A stretch of 34,354 nucleotides of DNA, taken from JAAYPI01 sp036734385. Its GTDB lineage: Bacteria; Bacteroidota; Bacteroidia; Bacteroidales; Paludibacteraceae. The DNA is taken from NCBI GenBank assembly GCA_036734385.1, contig DAIMYQ010000017.1, positions 1-34,354 of the forward strand, written 5' to 3'. Within the stretch, counting starts at the first letter, position 1. Every line of letters starts with the position of its first letter. The translations under genes were made by a program, and so were the position numbers. This document shows positions 24,318 through 33,900 of the stretch, one piece after another. The notes below the pieces were generated by a model. That model was not told the origin of the DNA and ran no database searches. It was given only the letters and a program-made list of their open reading frames with translations.

Positions 24318-24965
24318 ATGGGAAATAACTTATTGAAAGGAAAAAGAGGAATTATTTTCGGAGCATTGAACGATATGTCCATTGCCTGGAAAGTTGCCGA
24401 ACGAGCTGTAGAAGAAGGAGCTATTATCACACTATCAAATACACCTTTGGCAGTTAGAATGGGAACCACCAATGAATTAGGTGAAAAATTACATGCCGAA
24501 ATTATTCCCGCTGATGCAACCAGTGTTGCCGATTTGGAAAATGTTTTTACTAAATCAATGGAAATCCTTGGTGGTAAAATAGATTTTGTTTTGCATTCTA
24601 TCGGAATGTCTCCCAATGTAAGAAAAAAGCGTACATACGATGATTTGGATTACGATATGCTTGACACTACATTGGACATCTCAGCTATTTCCTTTCANNN
24701 NNNNNNNNNNNNNNNNNNNNNNNNNNNNNNNNNNNNNNNNNNNNNNNNNNNNNNNNNNNNNNNNNNNNNNNNNNNNNNNNNNNNNNNNNNNNNNNNNAAC
24801 TACTGTGTAGTGATGTTTAGCGATTTAACAAAAAAAGTTACCATGCAAAATTTATTCCACGATGGAGGTTTCTCCAGTATGGGAATGAGTCTTCGTGCTA
24901 TGGATCAATACAGCAAAAACTTAGGTGAGTTCACCGATGAAAACGGTAAAATCATTTATGGATAA
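24318..24965 (+). CDS. fabI: Enoyl-[acyl-carrier-protein] reductase FabI (contains a gap)
   Basis: NADH-dependent reductase for the last step of each fatty-acid elongation cycle. The N-terminal half (L-K-G-K-R-G-I-I-F-G-A-L-N-D-M-S-I-A-W, I-I-P-A-D-A-T, L-H-S-I-G-M-S-P-N) and the C-terminal end (V-M-F-S-D-L-T-K-K-V-T-M-Q, G-G-F-S-S-M-G-M-S) are of the Bacteroidales type. A 100-N gap (24698-24797) replaces the middle. Bacteroidales FabI is about 285 residues, so roughly 95-105 residues are really missing, including the catalytic Tyr-x6-Lys and the substrate loop. The frame happens to continue across the N run. Nothing suggests a broken gene apart from the gap. Confidence 0.92.
   Translation: MGNNLLKGKRGIIFGALNDMSIAWKVAERAVEEGAIITLSNTPLAVRMGTTNELGEKLHAEIIPADATSVADLENVFTKSMEILGGKIDFVLHSIGMSPNVRKKRTYDDLDYDMLDTTLDISAISFXXXXXXXXXXXXXXXXXXXXXXXXXXXXXXXXXXNYCVVMFSDLTKKVTMQNLFHDGGFSSMGMSLRAMDQYSKNLGEFTDENGKIIYG
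24698..24797. other. Assembly gap (100 N) inside fabI
   Basis: Placeholder gap. From the expected length of Bacteroidales FabI the missing sequence should be about 285-315 bases. Confidence 0.95.
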
Positions 24966-24984
24966 AACCTCTTAACAAAAATTC

Positions 24985-25027
24985 AATCCCGATTCTTTTG
25001 AAAAAATCAATTAGAATCGGGATTTTT
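24985..25027 (+). terminator. fabI terminator
   Basis: Perfect 12-bp stem AATCCCGATTCT (24985-24996) and AGAATCGGGATT (25013-25024), 16-base loop, then a T-run. It lies 20 bases after the fabI stop and separates the housekeeping block from the surface-protein cluster. Confidence 0.85.
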
Positions 25028-25179
25028 ATTATTTATCGGATCTCCGCAAAAATAAATACTTAAAAATCAAGACTTTCAACACAATAAAAAAAATACCTTT
25101 TCGTTTTATTGTTGCTTAAAAGTACGTTTTTTAGACAAAAAGAATTATTTTTACAGCCGACACCCTAACGTTATTTTCT

Positions 25180-26226
25180 ATGAAAAAAAGTGGATTTTTA
25201 TTTCTAAGTCTGTTTGTATTATTTTTTAGTGCATGTACCACTGATGTTCCTAACGATCCTTCCGCAACGGAAACAAGTAGTGATATTGTGGAAGATCAAA
25301 CTTTTGATAAAACTATTAATATTAATTTTAGTGGAAATACAGCAACTATTACTCCAAATAAAGACGGCATTGCTGTTACCCAAAGTGGTGCTGTAGTGGT
25401 TGTAACCTCAACCGTAAAAGGTGTGGAATATATACTTTCCGGCACTACAGACAATGGTTCCTTAAAAATTTATAGCGATTACAAATTCAAACTTACACTA
25501 AATAATGTAACACTCAATAGTACTGATGGTCCGGCTATTAATATACAATCAAGTAAAAGCGCTTACATAGTTCTTACGGATAATACTACCAATATCGTAG
25601 CTGATAGCAATACTTACCCGACTGATACGTTAGAGGACAGAAAAGGGACGATCTTCAGCGAAGGTCAATTAATATTTAGCGGGTCAGGAGCCTTAAATAT
25701 AACGGCAAAATATAAGCATGCTATCTGTAGTGATGATTATATCCACATAAGAAGTGGTAATATAACAATATCGGAAACCGTATCCGATGGATTACATTCA
25801 CCTGATTATATTTTAATTGACGGAGGAAATTTGTCCGTAACATCATCCAACGATGGCATTGAATGCACTGAGGGCTATATCGTTATCAACAATGGAACAA
25901 TTAATGTGCACTCTGTGGATAAAGCGATTGTTGCATCTTTCGACACAACAACCGTTACTGAATCTGTAATTGATCCATACATCACAATTAACGGAGGAAC
26001 ATTAACGCTTGCCACTACAGGTACAAAAGCCCATGGAATAAGTAACGCTTCTAATGTTACCATTAACAATGGGGATATTAGCATAGTAACTTCGGGCTAC
26101 AAATCTGACGGTATACATACTGATGGCACTGTTACCATCAATGGAGGAACCTTACAAATTGATGCGAGAGATGACTGTATGAATGTGACTCCCGTAATAA
26201 ACGCGGGGCATTATACTTGTTTGTAA
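25180..26226 (+). CDS. Beta-helix lipoprotein, Cthe_2159/PF14262-like (copy A)
   Basis: A 348-residue lipoprotein (lipobox F-S-A-C, lipidated Cys19) followed by a short Asp/Ser/Thr linker and a right-handed beta-helix made of rungs of about 20-25 residues with G-G-x-L/I and D-G-I motifs. The first part (G-V-E-Y-I-L-S-G-T-T-D-N-G-S-L-K-I-Y-S-D-Y) is shared closely with copies B and C. This matches the Cthe_2159 carbohydrate-binding family as I know it, whose founding member was reported to bind acidic plant polysaccharide. It ends D-D-C then A-G-H-Y-T-C-L, like copy C. It has no T9SS tail and, unlike B and C, no N-terminal short-repeat module. Upstream -7 candidates (TACCTTTT 25094, TACGTTTT 25123) are imperfect. 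Confidence 0.82.
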   Translation: MKKSGFLFLSLFVLFFSACTTDVPNDPSATETSSDIVEDQTFDKTININFSGNTATITPNKDGIAVTQSGAVVVVTSTVKGVEYILSGTTDNGSLKIYSDYKFKLTLNNVTLNSTDGPAINIQSSKSAYIVLTDNTTNIVADSNTYPTDTLEDRKGTIFSEGQLIFSGSGALNITAKYKHAICSDDYIHIRSGNITISETVSDGLHSPDYILIDGGNLSVTSSNDGIECTEGYIVINNGTINVHSVDKAIVASFDTTTVTESVIDPYITINGGTLTLATTGTKAHGISNASNVTINNGDISIVTSGYKSDGIHTDGTVTINGGTLQIDARDDCMNVTPVINAGHYTCL

Positions 26227-26277
26227 AAAACACATTCTTTTATAATTTTTAATAAAAAGCTTCTTTAGTAAATATTT

Positions 26278-26377
26278 NNNNNNNNNNNNNNNNNNNNNNN
26301 NNNNNNNNNNNNNNNNNNNNNNNNNNNNNNNNNNNNNNNNNNNNNNNNNNNNNNNNNNNNNNNNNNNNNNNNNNNNN
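26278..26377. other. Assembly gap (100 N) between copies A and B
   Basis: A 100-N placeholder between beta-helix copy A and module B. The promoter of module B, or a further short gene, may be lost here. Confidence 0.95.
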
Positions 26378-26414
26378 TTGATTTTTGTTTTTTAACCTTA
26401 ACACCAAACAAACC

Positions 26415-26891
26415 ATGAATCAAAAACTAACCGGAATTGTTCTATTTTGTGGATTTTTAGCAGCGGTGGAAACCCATGCTGCGACGAGTCTTAACATAAC
26501 ATGGAACAATAGTTCTCAATAGACTATCGCCTTGAGTGCAATAGAGAAGTTCACATTCAGTGATACTGATGTAATTTTCAACTACACAACGGGATTAACT
26601 GACGACTTTGTTGCAACAAACATGAGAAAAATTGCTTTCTCGGGTGATGTTGCTATAGGCGAAACAAATGCTAACGAATCATTAGGTTTTTACCCAAATC
26701 CTGCCTCTGATTTTATCTACCTAACCGAACCCATGACTTCCAATACAGAAATTTCTGTATATAATATAGATGGACGGATTGCTATGCAAGAAAAATTAGG
26801 GGATTCTTCATCCATTGATGTAAGTAGACTACAATGTGGATTTTATCTTCTTAAATTAGGTGACAAAATCTTTAAATTCAGAAAACTATGA
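26415..26891 (+). pseudogene. Short T9SS-tailed protein with in-frame amber stop (module B)
   Basis: From ATG 26415 the frame gives a signal peptide (ending E-T-H-A-A) and N-I-T-W-N-N-S-S-Q, then TAG at 26520-26522. The same frame continues without another stop to 26891 as a protein very like the intact paralogue at 29060: I-E-K-F-T-F-S-D, R-K-I-A-F-S-G, a T9SS sorting domain F-Y-P-N-P-A-S-D-F-I-Y-L, and the end I-F-K-F-R-K-L. A single C-to-T change (CAG to TAG) would explain it; a sequencing error is possible. Without readthrough the product is a 35-residue fragment. The stop overlaps the start of the next gene by ATGA. Confidence 0.8.
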
Positions 26892-26895
26892 AAAA
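26863..26895 (+). repeat. Coupling-junction repeat, copy 1
   Basis: 33 bases covering the last codons of the short T9SS gene (I-F-K-F-R-K-L), the ATGA overlap and the first codons of the beta-helix gene. It differs from 29508-29540 at one base (c/t at its 17th position). Confidence 0.85.
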
Positions 26896-28838
26896 GTCAA
26901 TGTTATTGACCATTTCATTAGTTAGCTGTTTGCTACTTTGGTCACAAATGAACGTTTATTTCCGCAAAACAGATGGTTCTATCTTAAAAGTTTATTCTGC
27001 TTACATAGATAGTATCCGATCTTATAAGGCAAATGCTTCAGATGCTTACTATAGTACCTTGTCTATTTTTAAAAAGGATAATTCCGTCGTTAATTTGACA
27101 TTATCAGAAATAGACAGTATGTTTTTTGCACAAAATGACACTGTAAAAATAACCTATACAGGAAGTACTGTAAACATTGATAATCCTCTGGCTTATAGCG
27201 GTGTATCGGTAAGTACGTCAGGACAAGATGTAACAGTAACTTCAAGTCCTGGTGAAAAAGAAGTTATCTACTTAGTAAGTGGAACAACTACCAATGGTAT
27301 GCTGAAAATATATAGCGACTATAAATTACAATTGTTACTAAACAATGCTAATATTACCAATGGTGATGGTCCTGCTATTAATATTCAATCTTCAAAAAAA
27401 ATATCGGTAAACTTATTAGCCGGTACACAAAATACATTAACGGACGGTAGTTCTTATGCAACAAGTACAGAAGACCAAAAGGCTACTTTCTTTAGTGAAG
27501 GACAGTTGATATTTGATGGTACAGGTAGCCTCACAGTAAAAAGTAATAGTCAACATGGCATTTGCAGTGATGATTTTATCCAGATTACGAATGGAGTAAT
27601 AACTGTTTCAGCTGCTGCAAAAGATGGTATACATGCTAACGATTATTTTAAAATGTATGGTGGCACACTGAATGTGACAGCCACAAGCGATGATATTGAT
27701 TGTGAAGCCGGACACGTGCTTATTACCGGAGGGTCAATTACGACAGTAAACACCACTGCCGATACAAAAGGAATATCATGCGACAGTACAATGACAATTT
27801 CCGGTGGCACAATAAATATGACAGTAGGTGGTAACCAGGCAAAAGGATTAAAATCGAAACAAGCCATGACATTAAGTGGCGGTACAATTACCATCAATAC
27901 TTCGGGTGCTGCAGTCCTTTCTGCTTCCGGATCGGGTTATGATCCATCTTATTGTACAGCAATAAAGGGAGGCTCCGATATTACCATATCAGGAGCAAAC
28001 ATAACTGTTAGAGGCACCGGAACCGGAGCGAAAGGAATCTCCGCAGATGGCAACTTGAGTATGACATCAGGAACTGTAGGGGTAACTACTACAGGAGCGG
28101 GAGCCACCTACACCAACACTTCGGGCATTGCCGATTCTTATGCATCTTCCTGTTTTGAAGCAGACGGCAATATCAGCATATTGGGCGGATCACTTACAGC
28201 AACAACTTCCGGAACAGCTTCTAAGGGAATTTCAGCAGATGGCACATTAACCTAATGGAACTGCCGGAACAGTAAGCGGTGGTACCGAAACTACTGATGC
28301 AAGTTACATCTATATGAAAGGAGGAACATTGGTTGCCAGTGCAACCAATGGTGATGCAGTTGACTGTAACGGAAATTTCACCATGACAGGGGGAACATTA
28401 TTGGCTTATGGTCCTGCTAACAATACAAACGAAGATATCGATGTGAATGGAAATATTTTGATTAACGGAGGACTGTTCTTTGGGGCTTGCTATAATTCGA
28501 GTATGTTTGAAACAATAACATCTTCTTCAACACAAACAGGAGTATGTCTCAAGTCATCAAGTCAATTAAGTACCGGGTCAAATTACTTCCATATTCAAAA
28601 TGCCAGCGGTACTGATTTGGGAACTTTTATGCCACCTCGGGGTGCTTATTATTACCACTTTTCTTCGCCGAGTTTGGCAGCAAGTACAACATATACCGTT
28701 TATATAGGGGGGTCGTATTCCAATGCAACATCTTCCTTAGGAGGCTACTATACAGGTGGAACATATAGTAACACGAATGCAACAAAAAAGACATTCACAA
28801 CAGGAACTTCAAAAATAACAACGATAAGTAGTTTCTAG
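26888..28838 (+). pseudogene. Beta-helix protein, Cthe_2159/PF14262-like, frameshifted (copy B)
   Basis: Signal peptide (about 1-19, ending L-W-S-Q), then a short-repeat module (about 20-85, with Y-I-D-S-I-R and L-S-E-I-D-S-M-F-F), then a long beta-helix. The frame stops at 28253-28255 after I-S-A-D-G-T-L-T. From that point the +1 frame continues N-G-T-A-G-T-V-S-G-G with more rungs and a globular C-terminal domain (T-Y-T-V-Y-I-G-G-S-Y) to 28838. Family rungs read D-G-T-L-T-I-N-G, so a two-base loss (acc-at-taatgg becoming acctaatgg) is the simplest explanation. Restored length is about 650 residues, the longest of the three copies. No T9SS tail. It starts inside the stop of the preceding short gene. 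Confidence 0.8.
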
Positions 28839-28863
28839 GAAAAAATAAACCCATGACTTTTGC

Positions 28864-28903
28864 AAAAGGATTCGACGATTTTATATTGCTCGAATCCTTT
28901 TTT
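28864..28903 (+). terminator. Terminator after copy B
   Basis: Stem AAAAGGATTCGA (28864-28875) and TCGAATCCTTTT (28890-28901), perfect over 12 pairs, 14-base loop, followed by T. A TATTTTTG box at 28935-28942 just beyond it may serve module C, though its -33 is weak. Confidence 0.8.
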
Positions 28904-29059
28904 ATATTTTTTAGGAATTTATCTTAATTATTATTATTTTTGTAGATGTGAGTTTTTTAATTCCAGCAATAAGAAAGACTTCGTATGAAAACTTTGACGA
29001 CTGAGACGGGAAAGTTCCAAATGTGAAACATAAAAATATAACCTTTAATCTAATTAAAT

Positions 29060-29536
29060 ATGAAAAAAAAATTTACTCTATTGCTACTACTTGCTCTAGG
29101 ATGGACAGGTATGTACGCATCAACAAAATTGATCACAAAGTTAAATAACAATTCGTCTTTCGACGAAAACTTATCAGACATCAGAAAATGGACTTTCACT
29201 ACCAATAATGAAATAAATTTTATTGGTAACAATAATTCATCTATATATACAGATGCTGTAACAGACATTGATATAATGTATTTTGAAGGAGTTGCAACAA
29301 ATTTACAAACCACCACAAGTAGTGAATTATTTTTCTATCCCAACCCGGCTACAGACTATATCTATTTAAAGAATCTAGGTAATGAAATGGCTTCTTTAGC
29401 CATTTATCGAATTGATGGAGTGAAAATGATGAGCCAAACACAATCGATCAATGAAGCCATCAACATTAGTTCTTTTCCTAGCGGTTTTTATCTACTAAAA
29501 GTTAATAACAAAATCTTTAAATTTAGAAAACTATGA
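29060..29536 (+). CDS. Short secreted protein with T9SS sorting tail (module C)
   Basis: A 158-residue protein: signal peptide (1 to about 20, G-M-Y-A-S), a short repeat module of about 60 residues (D-I-R-K-W-T-F and V-T-D-I-D-I-M-Y-F), and a complete type A T9SS sorting domain (about 88-158: F-F-Y-P-N-P-A-T-D-Y-I-Y-L, A-I-Y-R-I-D-G, F-P-S-G-F-Y-L-L-K-V, ending F-K-F-R-K-L). Apart from the sorting signal it has only the small repeat module, so it is either a surface peptide or a carrier for a partner. Its stop overlaps the start of the beta-helix gene (ATGA), as in module B. The leader is about 110 bases if the box at 28935 is used. Confidence 0.85.
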   Translation: MKKKFTLLLLLALGWTGMYASTKLITKLNNNSSFDENLSDIRKWTFTTNNEINFIGNNNSSIYTDAVTDIDIMYFEGVATNLQTTTSSELFFYPNPATDYIYLKNLGNEMASLAIYRIDGVKMMSQTQSINEAINISSFPSGFYLLKVNNKIFKFRKL

Positions 29537-29540
29537 AAAA
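29508..29540 (+). repeat. Coupling-junction repeat, copy 2
   Basis: 32 of 33 bases identical to 26863-26895, including the overlapping ATGA stop/start. Confidence 0.85.
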
Positions 29541-30759
29541 AGTAATCCTACTCTTGATATTTTGCTTGTCCAGCATAATGATATTTTCGCAAATGAGTAT
29601 GTATATTCAAAAATCAACGGAATTAATAAAATTTCCTTTGATAGAAATGGACAGCGTTACCTTTACCGGATCAGAAGGAATTTACAGCAGTTTGCAAGTT
29701 CACAAGGTGAATAAAACAACGGTTAATGCGACTTTAGCTGATATTGACAACATTTATTTTCAAGATGAGGACATCATCAACGAAGATGAATTTGTAAATA
29801 AAGTTTACATTACATATAACGGAACTACGGCAACCATTACTAATCCATTTGAGGGTGCGGGCATAGATATCGTTCAAACCGGAGCTTATCTTGTAGTTTC
29901 TTCCACTATAGAGGGAGTTGAATATATTGTATCGGGCACTACCAACAATGGGTCTCTGAAAATGTATAGCGATTATAAGTTGAAACTGACATTGAATGGA
30001 ACAAATATAACTAGTAATGATGGTCCTGCCATCAACATTCAATGTGGTAAACGTATTTATGTTAACTTGCCAAGCGGTACAAGCAACACACTAACAGATA
30101 GTAATAATTATACCGTATCTTTAGGTAGTACGGAAGATGCAAAAGGATGTTTTTTTAGTGAAGGTCAATTAATCTTTAGTGGATCCGGAAGTTTATACGT
30201 CAATGCCAACCACAAAAATGCCATTCGAAGCGATGATTATATCCGTGTTATAGATGGAAAAATCACAGTAAATAAAGCTGTAGAAGATGGAATTAGTGCT
30301 AACGGGTCGGTTATCTTTGATGGAGGAGAAACAAACGTTACCGTCGGAGCCGATGGAATCAAATGCAGTAAAGGATATATCATAATTAATGCTGGAACTA
30401 TCTCTATAAATTCAGAAGATGAAGGAATTGTTGCATCGTATGATCCTTCTATAGAAACAACTCCTGACTATACTATAATACCATACATCACAATTAACGG
30501 AGGTACTATCAGCATTAATACAACCTACCCTGCAGGCACTGCCGCTGCTGATCAAAGAGCTCATGGAATAAAGACCATAAGCAATGTAACTTTTAACGGA
30601 GGAACAACTGTTATTGTCACTACAGGAAATAAATCTGATGGAATAAACATTGATGGAATACTAACTCTTAAAGGAGGGTCTATAATGATTCAAGCCGGTG
30701 ATGACTGTGCAAAATATGGCAGCTTAGTTGATGCCGGCAATGTATTGACTTGCTTATAA
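29533..30759 (+). CDS. Beta-helix protein, Cthe_2159/PF14262-like (copy C)
   Basis: A 408-residue exported protein: signal peptide (1 to about 19, I-F-S-Q), a short-repeat module (about 20-80: I-E-M-D-S-V-T-F, V-N-A-T-L-A-D-I-D-N-I-Y-F) like that of copy B and of the short T9SS proteins, an acidic linker, and a beta-helix from about residue 93 (I-V-S-G-T-T-N-N-G-S-L-K-M-Y-S-D-Y, then rungs with D-G-I and I-N-G-G-T-I). It ends D-D-C then D-A-G-N-V-L-T-C-L, matching copy A. It has no lipobox and no T9SS tail, so how it would leave the periplasm is unclear; the coupled T9SS-tailed neighbour is a candidate partner (inference). No frame damage seen. Confidence 0.82.
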   Translation: MKKVILLLIFCLSSIMIFSQMSMYIQKSTELIKFPLIEMDSVTFTGSEGIYSSLQVHKVNKTTVNATLADIDNIYFQDEDIINEDEFVNKVYITYNGTTATITNPFEGAGIDIVQTGAYLVVSSTIEGVEYIVSGTTNNGSLKMYSDYKLKLTLNGTNITSNDGPAINIQCGKRIYVNLPSGTSNTLTDSNNYTVSLGSTEDAKGCFFSEGQLIFSGSGSLYVNANHKNAIRSDDYIRVIDGKITVNKAVEDGISANGSVIFDGGETNVTVGADGIKCSKGYIIINAGTISINSEDEGIVASYDPSIETTPDYTIIPYITINGGTISINTTYPAGTAAADQRAHGIKTISNVTFNGGTTVIVTTGNKSDGINIDGILTLKGGSIMIQAGDDCAKYGSLVDAGNVLTCL

Positions 30760-30782
30760 AAAACTTTAATTTCATATTTTCC

Positions 30783-30814
30783 AAAGGCTGCTTCAGTTAG
30801 GAGTAGCCTTTTTT
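30783..30814 (+). terminator. Terminator after copy C
   Basis: AAAGGCTGCTTC (30783-30794) pairs with GGAGTAGCCTTT (30800-30811) over 12 pairs with two G-U, five-base loop, followed by T. It separates copy C from the large CotH gene. Confidence 0.75.
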
Positions 30815-30876
30815 ATTTATAATATCGGGTAAACAAAAAATATATTAAAAAATGAACACTTAATATGAAAATTTCT

Positions 30877-30884
30877 TAATTTTG
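30877..30884 (+). promoter_or_regulatory. -7 box before the large CotH gene
   Basis: TAATTTTG fits TAnnTTTG; no good -33 at the expected distance. Transcription would start near 30891, giving a leader of about 108 bases that opens with a hairpin (ATGCTT/AAGCAT, 30891-30907). Confidence 0.35.
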
Positions 30885-30998
30885 TATTTTATGCTTTTGT
30901 GAAGCATGTTCATACATTCTCCTTTCTTATTAAACCGTTTTCGGGGAGGTTGCATGAAATATTTTGCTTGTTGACAGAAACCTTAACTTTATATACTC

Positions 30999-33900
30999 AT
31001 GAAAAAAAGTCCATCGTGGAAACATTTCACCCGCACACATAAGCTTTTCAAGCAAATCAACTTATTTTTATCCGTCTGTATTGCTTTAAGCTTATTAACA
31101 GAAGTATCAGCACAACCTCTTTATATAGCCGGAAGTTCTACCTACTACAATGAATTAGTGGGAGGATCTGCTTCTCCTTTTGGTCGTATACTGACACAAC
31201 AAACTCGAACGAATAATTCTGTCGGAGTAAAAACATGTTTAGGTAAAGCAGCAGGAACGGGTTGGTTTAAGTTTACGCAAAGCGATAATTCTTGGACATC
31301 GCAATGGGGCGGTTCAACTGTAACAACACTATCGACAAATACCTACTATAGTTTAGGAGCAGTATATGGTGGTTCAAGCAACCTACAAGCTACTATTGCG
31401 GCTGGAAGTTATTATACTTTTATCATTGGACAAAATTCATCATCAAGCAATAATATTGCCGTATTATTGTCAGCAGAAACGCCTGCAAGTGTTAGTTCTG
31501 TTACGACAACTACTCCTGCCCAAAATACCGCAACGACGATTACAGCAAACTTAGGCAGTGCTATTTCTACTACATCAGGGGAAGGTGCTCAGTACGTTTA
31601 TTTGGCTTATTCGGTCAATAGTGGTTCATACACTACTGTAGCAATGACACGTTCTTCATCAACTGTTTATACTGCAGATATTCCATCTTCAGCTAACACA
31701 AGTGGAGCCGGGATTTCATATTTTGTATTCACATCTCCATTAAGTGCCATTACACCAACTACAACAGGTTTTGATTTTTTATGTTTTACACAATCAGCAA
31801 GCCAATCATACACAGTAGGAGCTATTTACTATACAGTAACAGCAAACGCAAACAATAGTTCTTATGGAACAGTAAGCGGAAGCGGAACCTATACATCAGG
31901 CAATACTGCAACCCTGACGGCTACTGCAACTACAGGCTATGTCTTTACTCAATGGAACGATGGTAGCACGACCAACCCTCGTATTATTACTGTAACTAAA
32001 GATACAACATTGACTGCAACTTTTATTTTTGATGCCGGAGAAAAACCGGTTATTACAGCTCATAGAACAAATATTAATGTGAATAACCCCACTGATTTTG
32101 CCTCCATGTACGTAAGTTCAAAAGGTTCCTTAGCGAACGAATCGGCTTTTACAGGAGCAACGTCTTTTTTATGGCAAAAATCAACTGATAACATCAATTG
32201 GACAACATATACGGATGGAAAGAAAGCAACAACAAACAATATTAGACCTCCCAAAATAGGTTATTATCGTTGCTTAATAACCCGAACGAGTGCAGATACC
32301 GGTTTACCTTTAACACTTGCATCTAACTCTCTACAAGTAACAAATGCAGGAGGAAGCACTATTTCTTTAAATAGTACATTGCCCATAATGATTGTACGCA
32401 CGGATGTAGAGGCTTTTCCAACAGGATCTTTTTTATCTTCAAATGCTGCTTTACTGGCAGGAAAAGCAAAACGCAGTGTCGATGTTAAAATTCTATGGGA
32501 CGAAACTTCTGTAAGCGACAAGGATTTTATCTATACACAAGCCGATCTGACAGATACTACTCGCTTGTATTACGATAAAAAAGCACGCATGAACTACCGT
32601 GGTTCTTCCAGTATGGGATACGACAAACGAAGCTATGCTTTCACGGTTGGAGATGATAGCTGTACAGTCGATGGCACTTGGATTAAGGACAAAAAGAAAA
32701 TGTTCAAGTTAAATGAGACCAAGGACAAAGACTTTATTTTATATGCAGCTTGGACAGATGCCAGTTTGTTGCGTAATAAATTGGCCATTGATCTTTATTC
32801 GGATATGACAGGTGATTGGAATAGTCACTCACGTTACGTAGAACTTTATGTAGATGGAGTTTATCAAGGAATTTATCTCTTTATGGAAGAAAATAAAAAA
32901 GAAGCCAGTCGTGTTCAAATGGACAATAGCGGATACATCTTTAAATTAGATAAAACTGATACCAGTGACAGATACACTTCCGGAGGAACCGGTTGCACCT
33001 TTGTTTCTTCTATTACAGGAACACAAAATATTGGTACTTATGGTTTAACTATTGACCACGGTTTTGAAATGGTTTATCCTGAATATGATGAAGAAGATTT
33101 TACTACAACAACTTGGGGTAATCGGGTTACAGCATTAAAAGACAGAATCAATTCTTTTGAAACAGAGTTAAAAGCCGGTAATTACAGTACCATTCGAGAT
33201 ACTTACCTCGACTATGGATCATGGGCTGATTATTTTATAATGACAGAGTTAGCAAAAAATGTTGATGGATATCGCATTTCAACATGGTTTACCATGAAAT
33301 CGGCTACCTCTAAGATTAAAGTATCTCCTTTATGGGACTATGAGTTAAGCTTTAAAAATAGTTGGGATACCGGTAAAGATTGCTCTAGTACGTCGGGGCT
33401 TTTATCTGAAAATGACGATGCTCATAGCGATGCTTTTGGAACACCATTTTGGTGGGACGGATATGGCAAAGGCAATGCATACGTAGGCGGAGGTTTACTT
33501 AACGATGTGTGCTTCAAGGCAAAAGTGAAAGAACGTTGGTTAATACATACCGGTACGGGCGGAGCATTGACAGACACTAATATACAAGCAAAATTATCGG
33601 CTCTTGATGCTATCTTAAATGCTAAAAACAGTTCTAATATAACTCCCGTTCAAAGAGAAGCAGCAAAATGGACTGGCAGATATTCCTCGTATGCCACACA
33701 AAAAAGTTATATTGATGCTTGGTTAAATACTTCTTCCGGTCGTTATGCTGCACTAAATACCATTATTTCTGACTATCCTACCTATATAACATCTGCATCA
33801 ATTAATACAGTTAGTGGAATATCTTTAGGAGATAATGTTACATTTACAGCTACAGTAGCCGGAACCGGAACTTTCAGATATGATTGGTACTATTGTGCAA

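Noticed and set aside
25180..28838. Short recurring motifs that could suggest a CRISPR or satellite array
   Set aside because: The periodicity is at protein level (beta-helix rungs of 20-25 residues), with divergent DNA and intact codon structure; no equal-length repeats and spacers.
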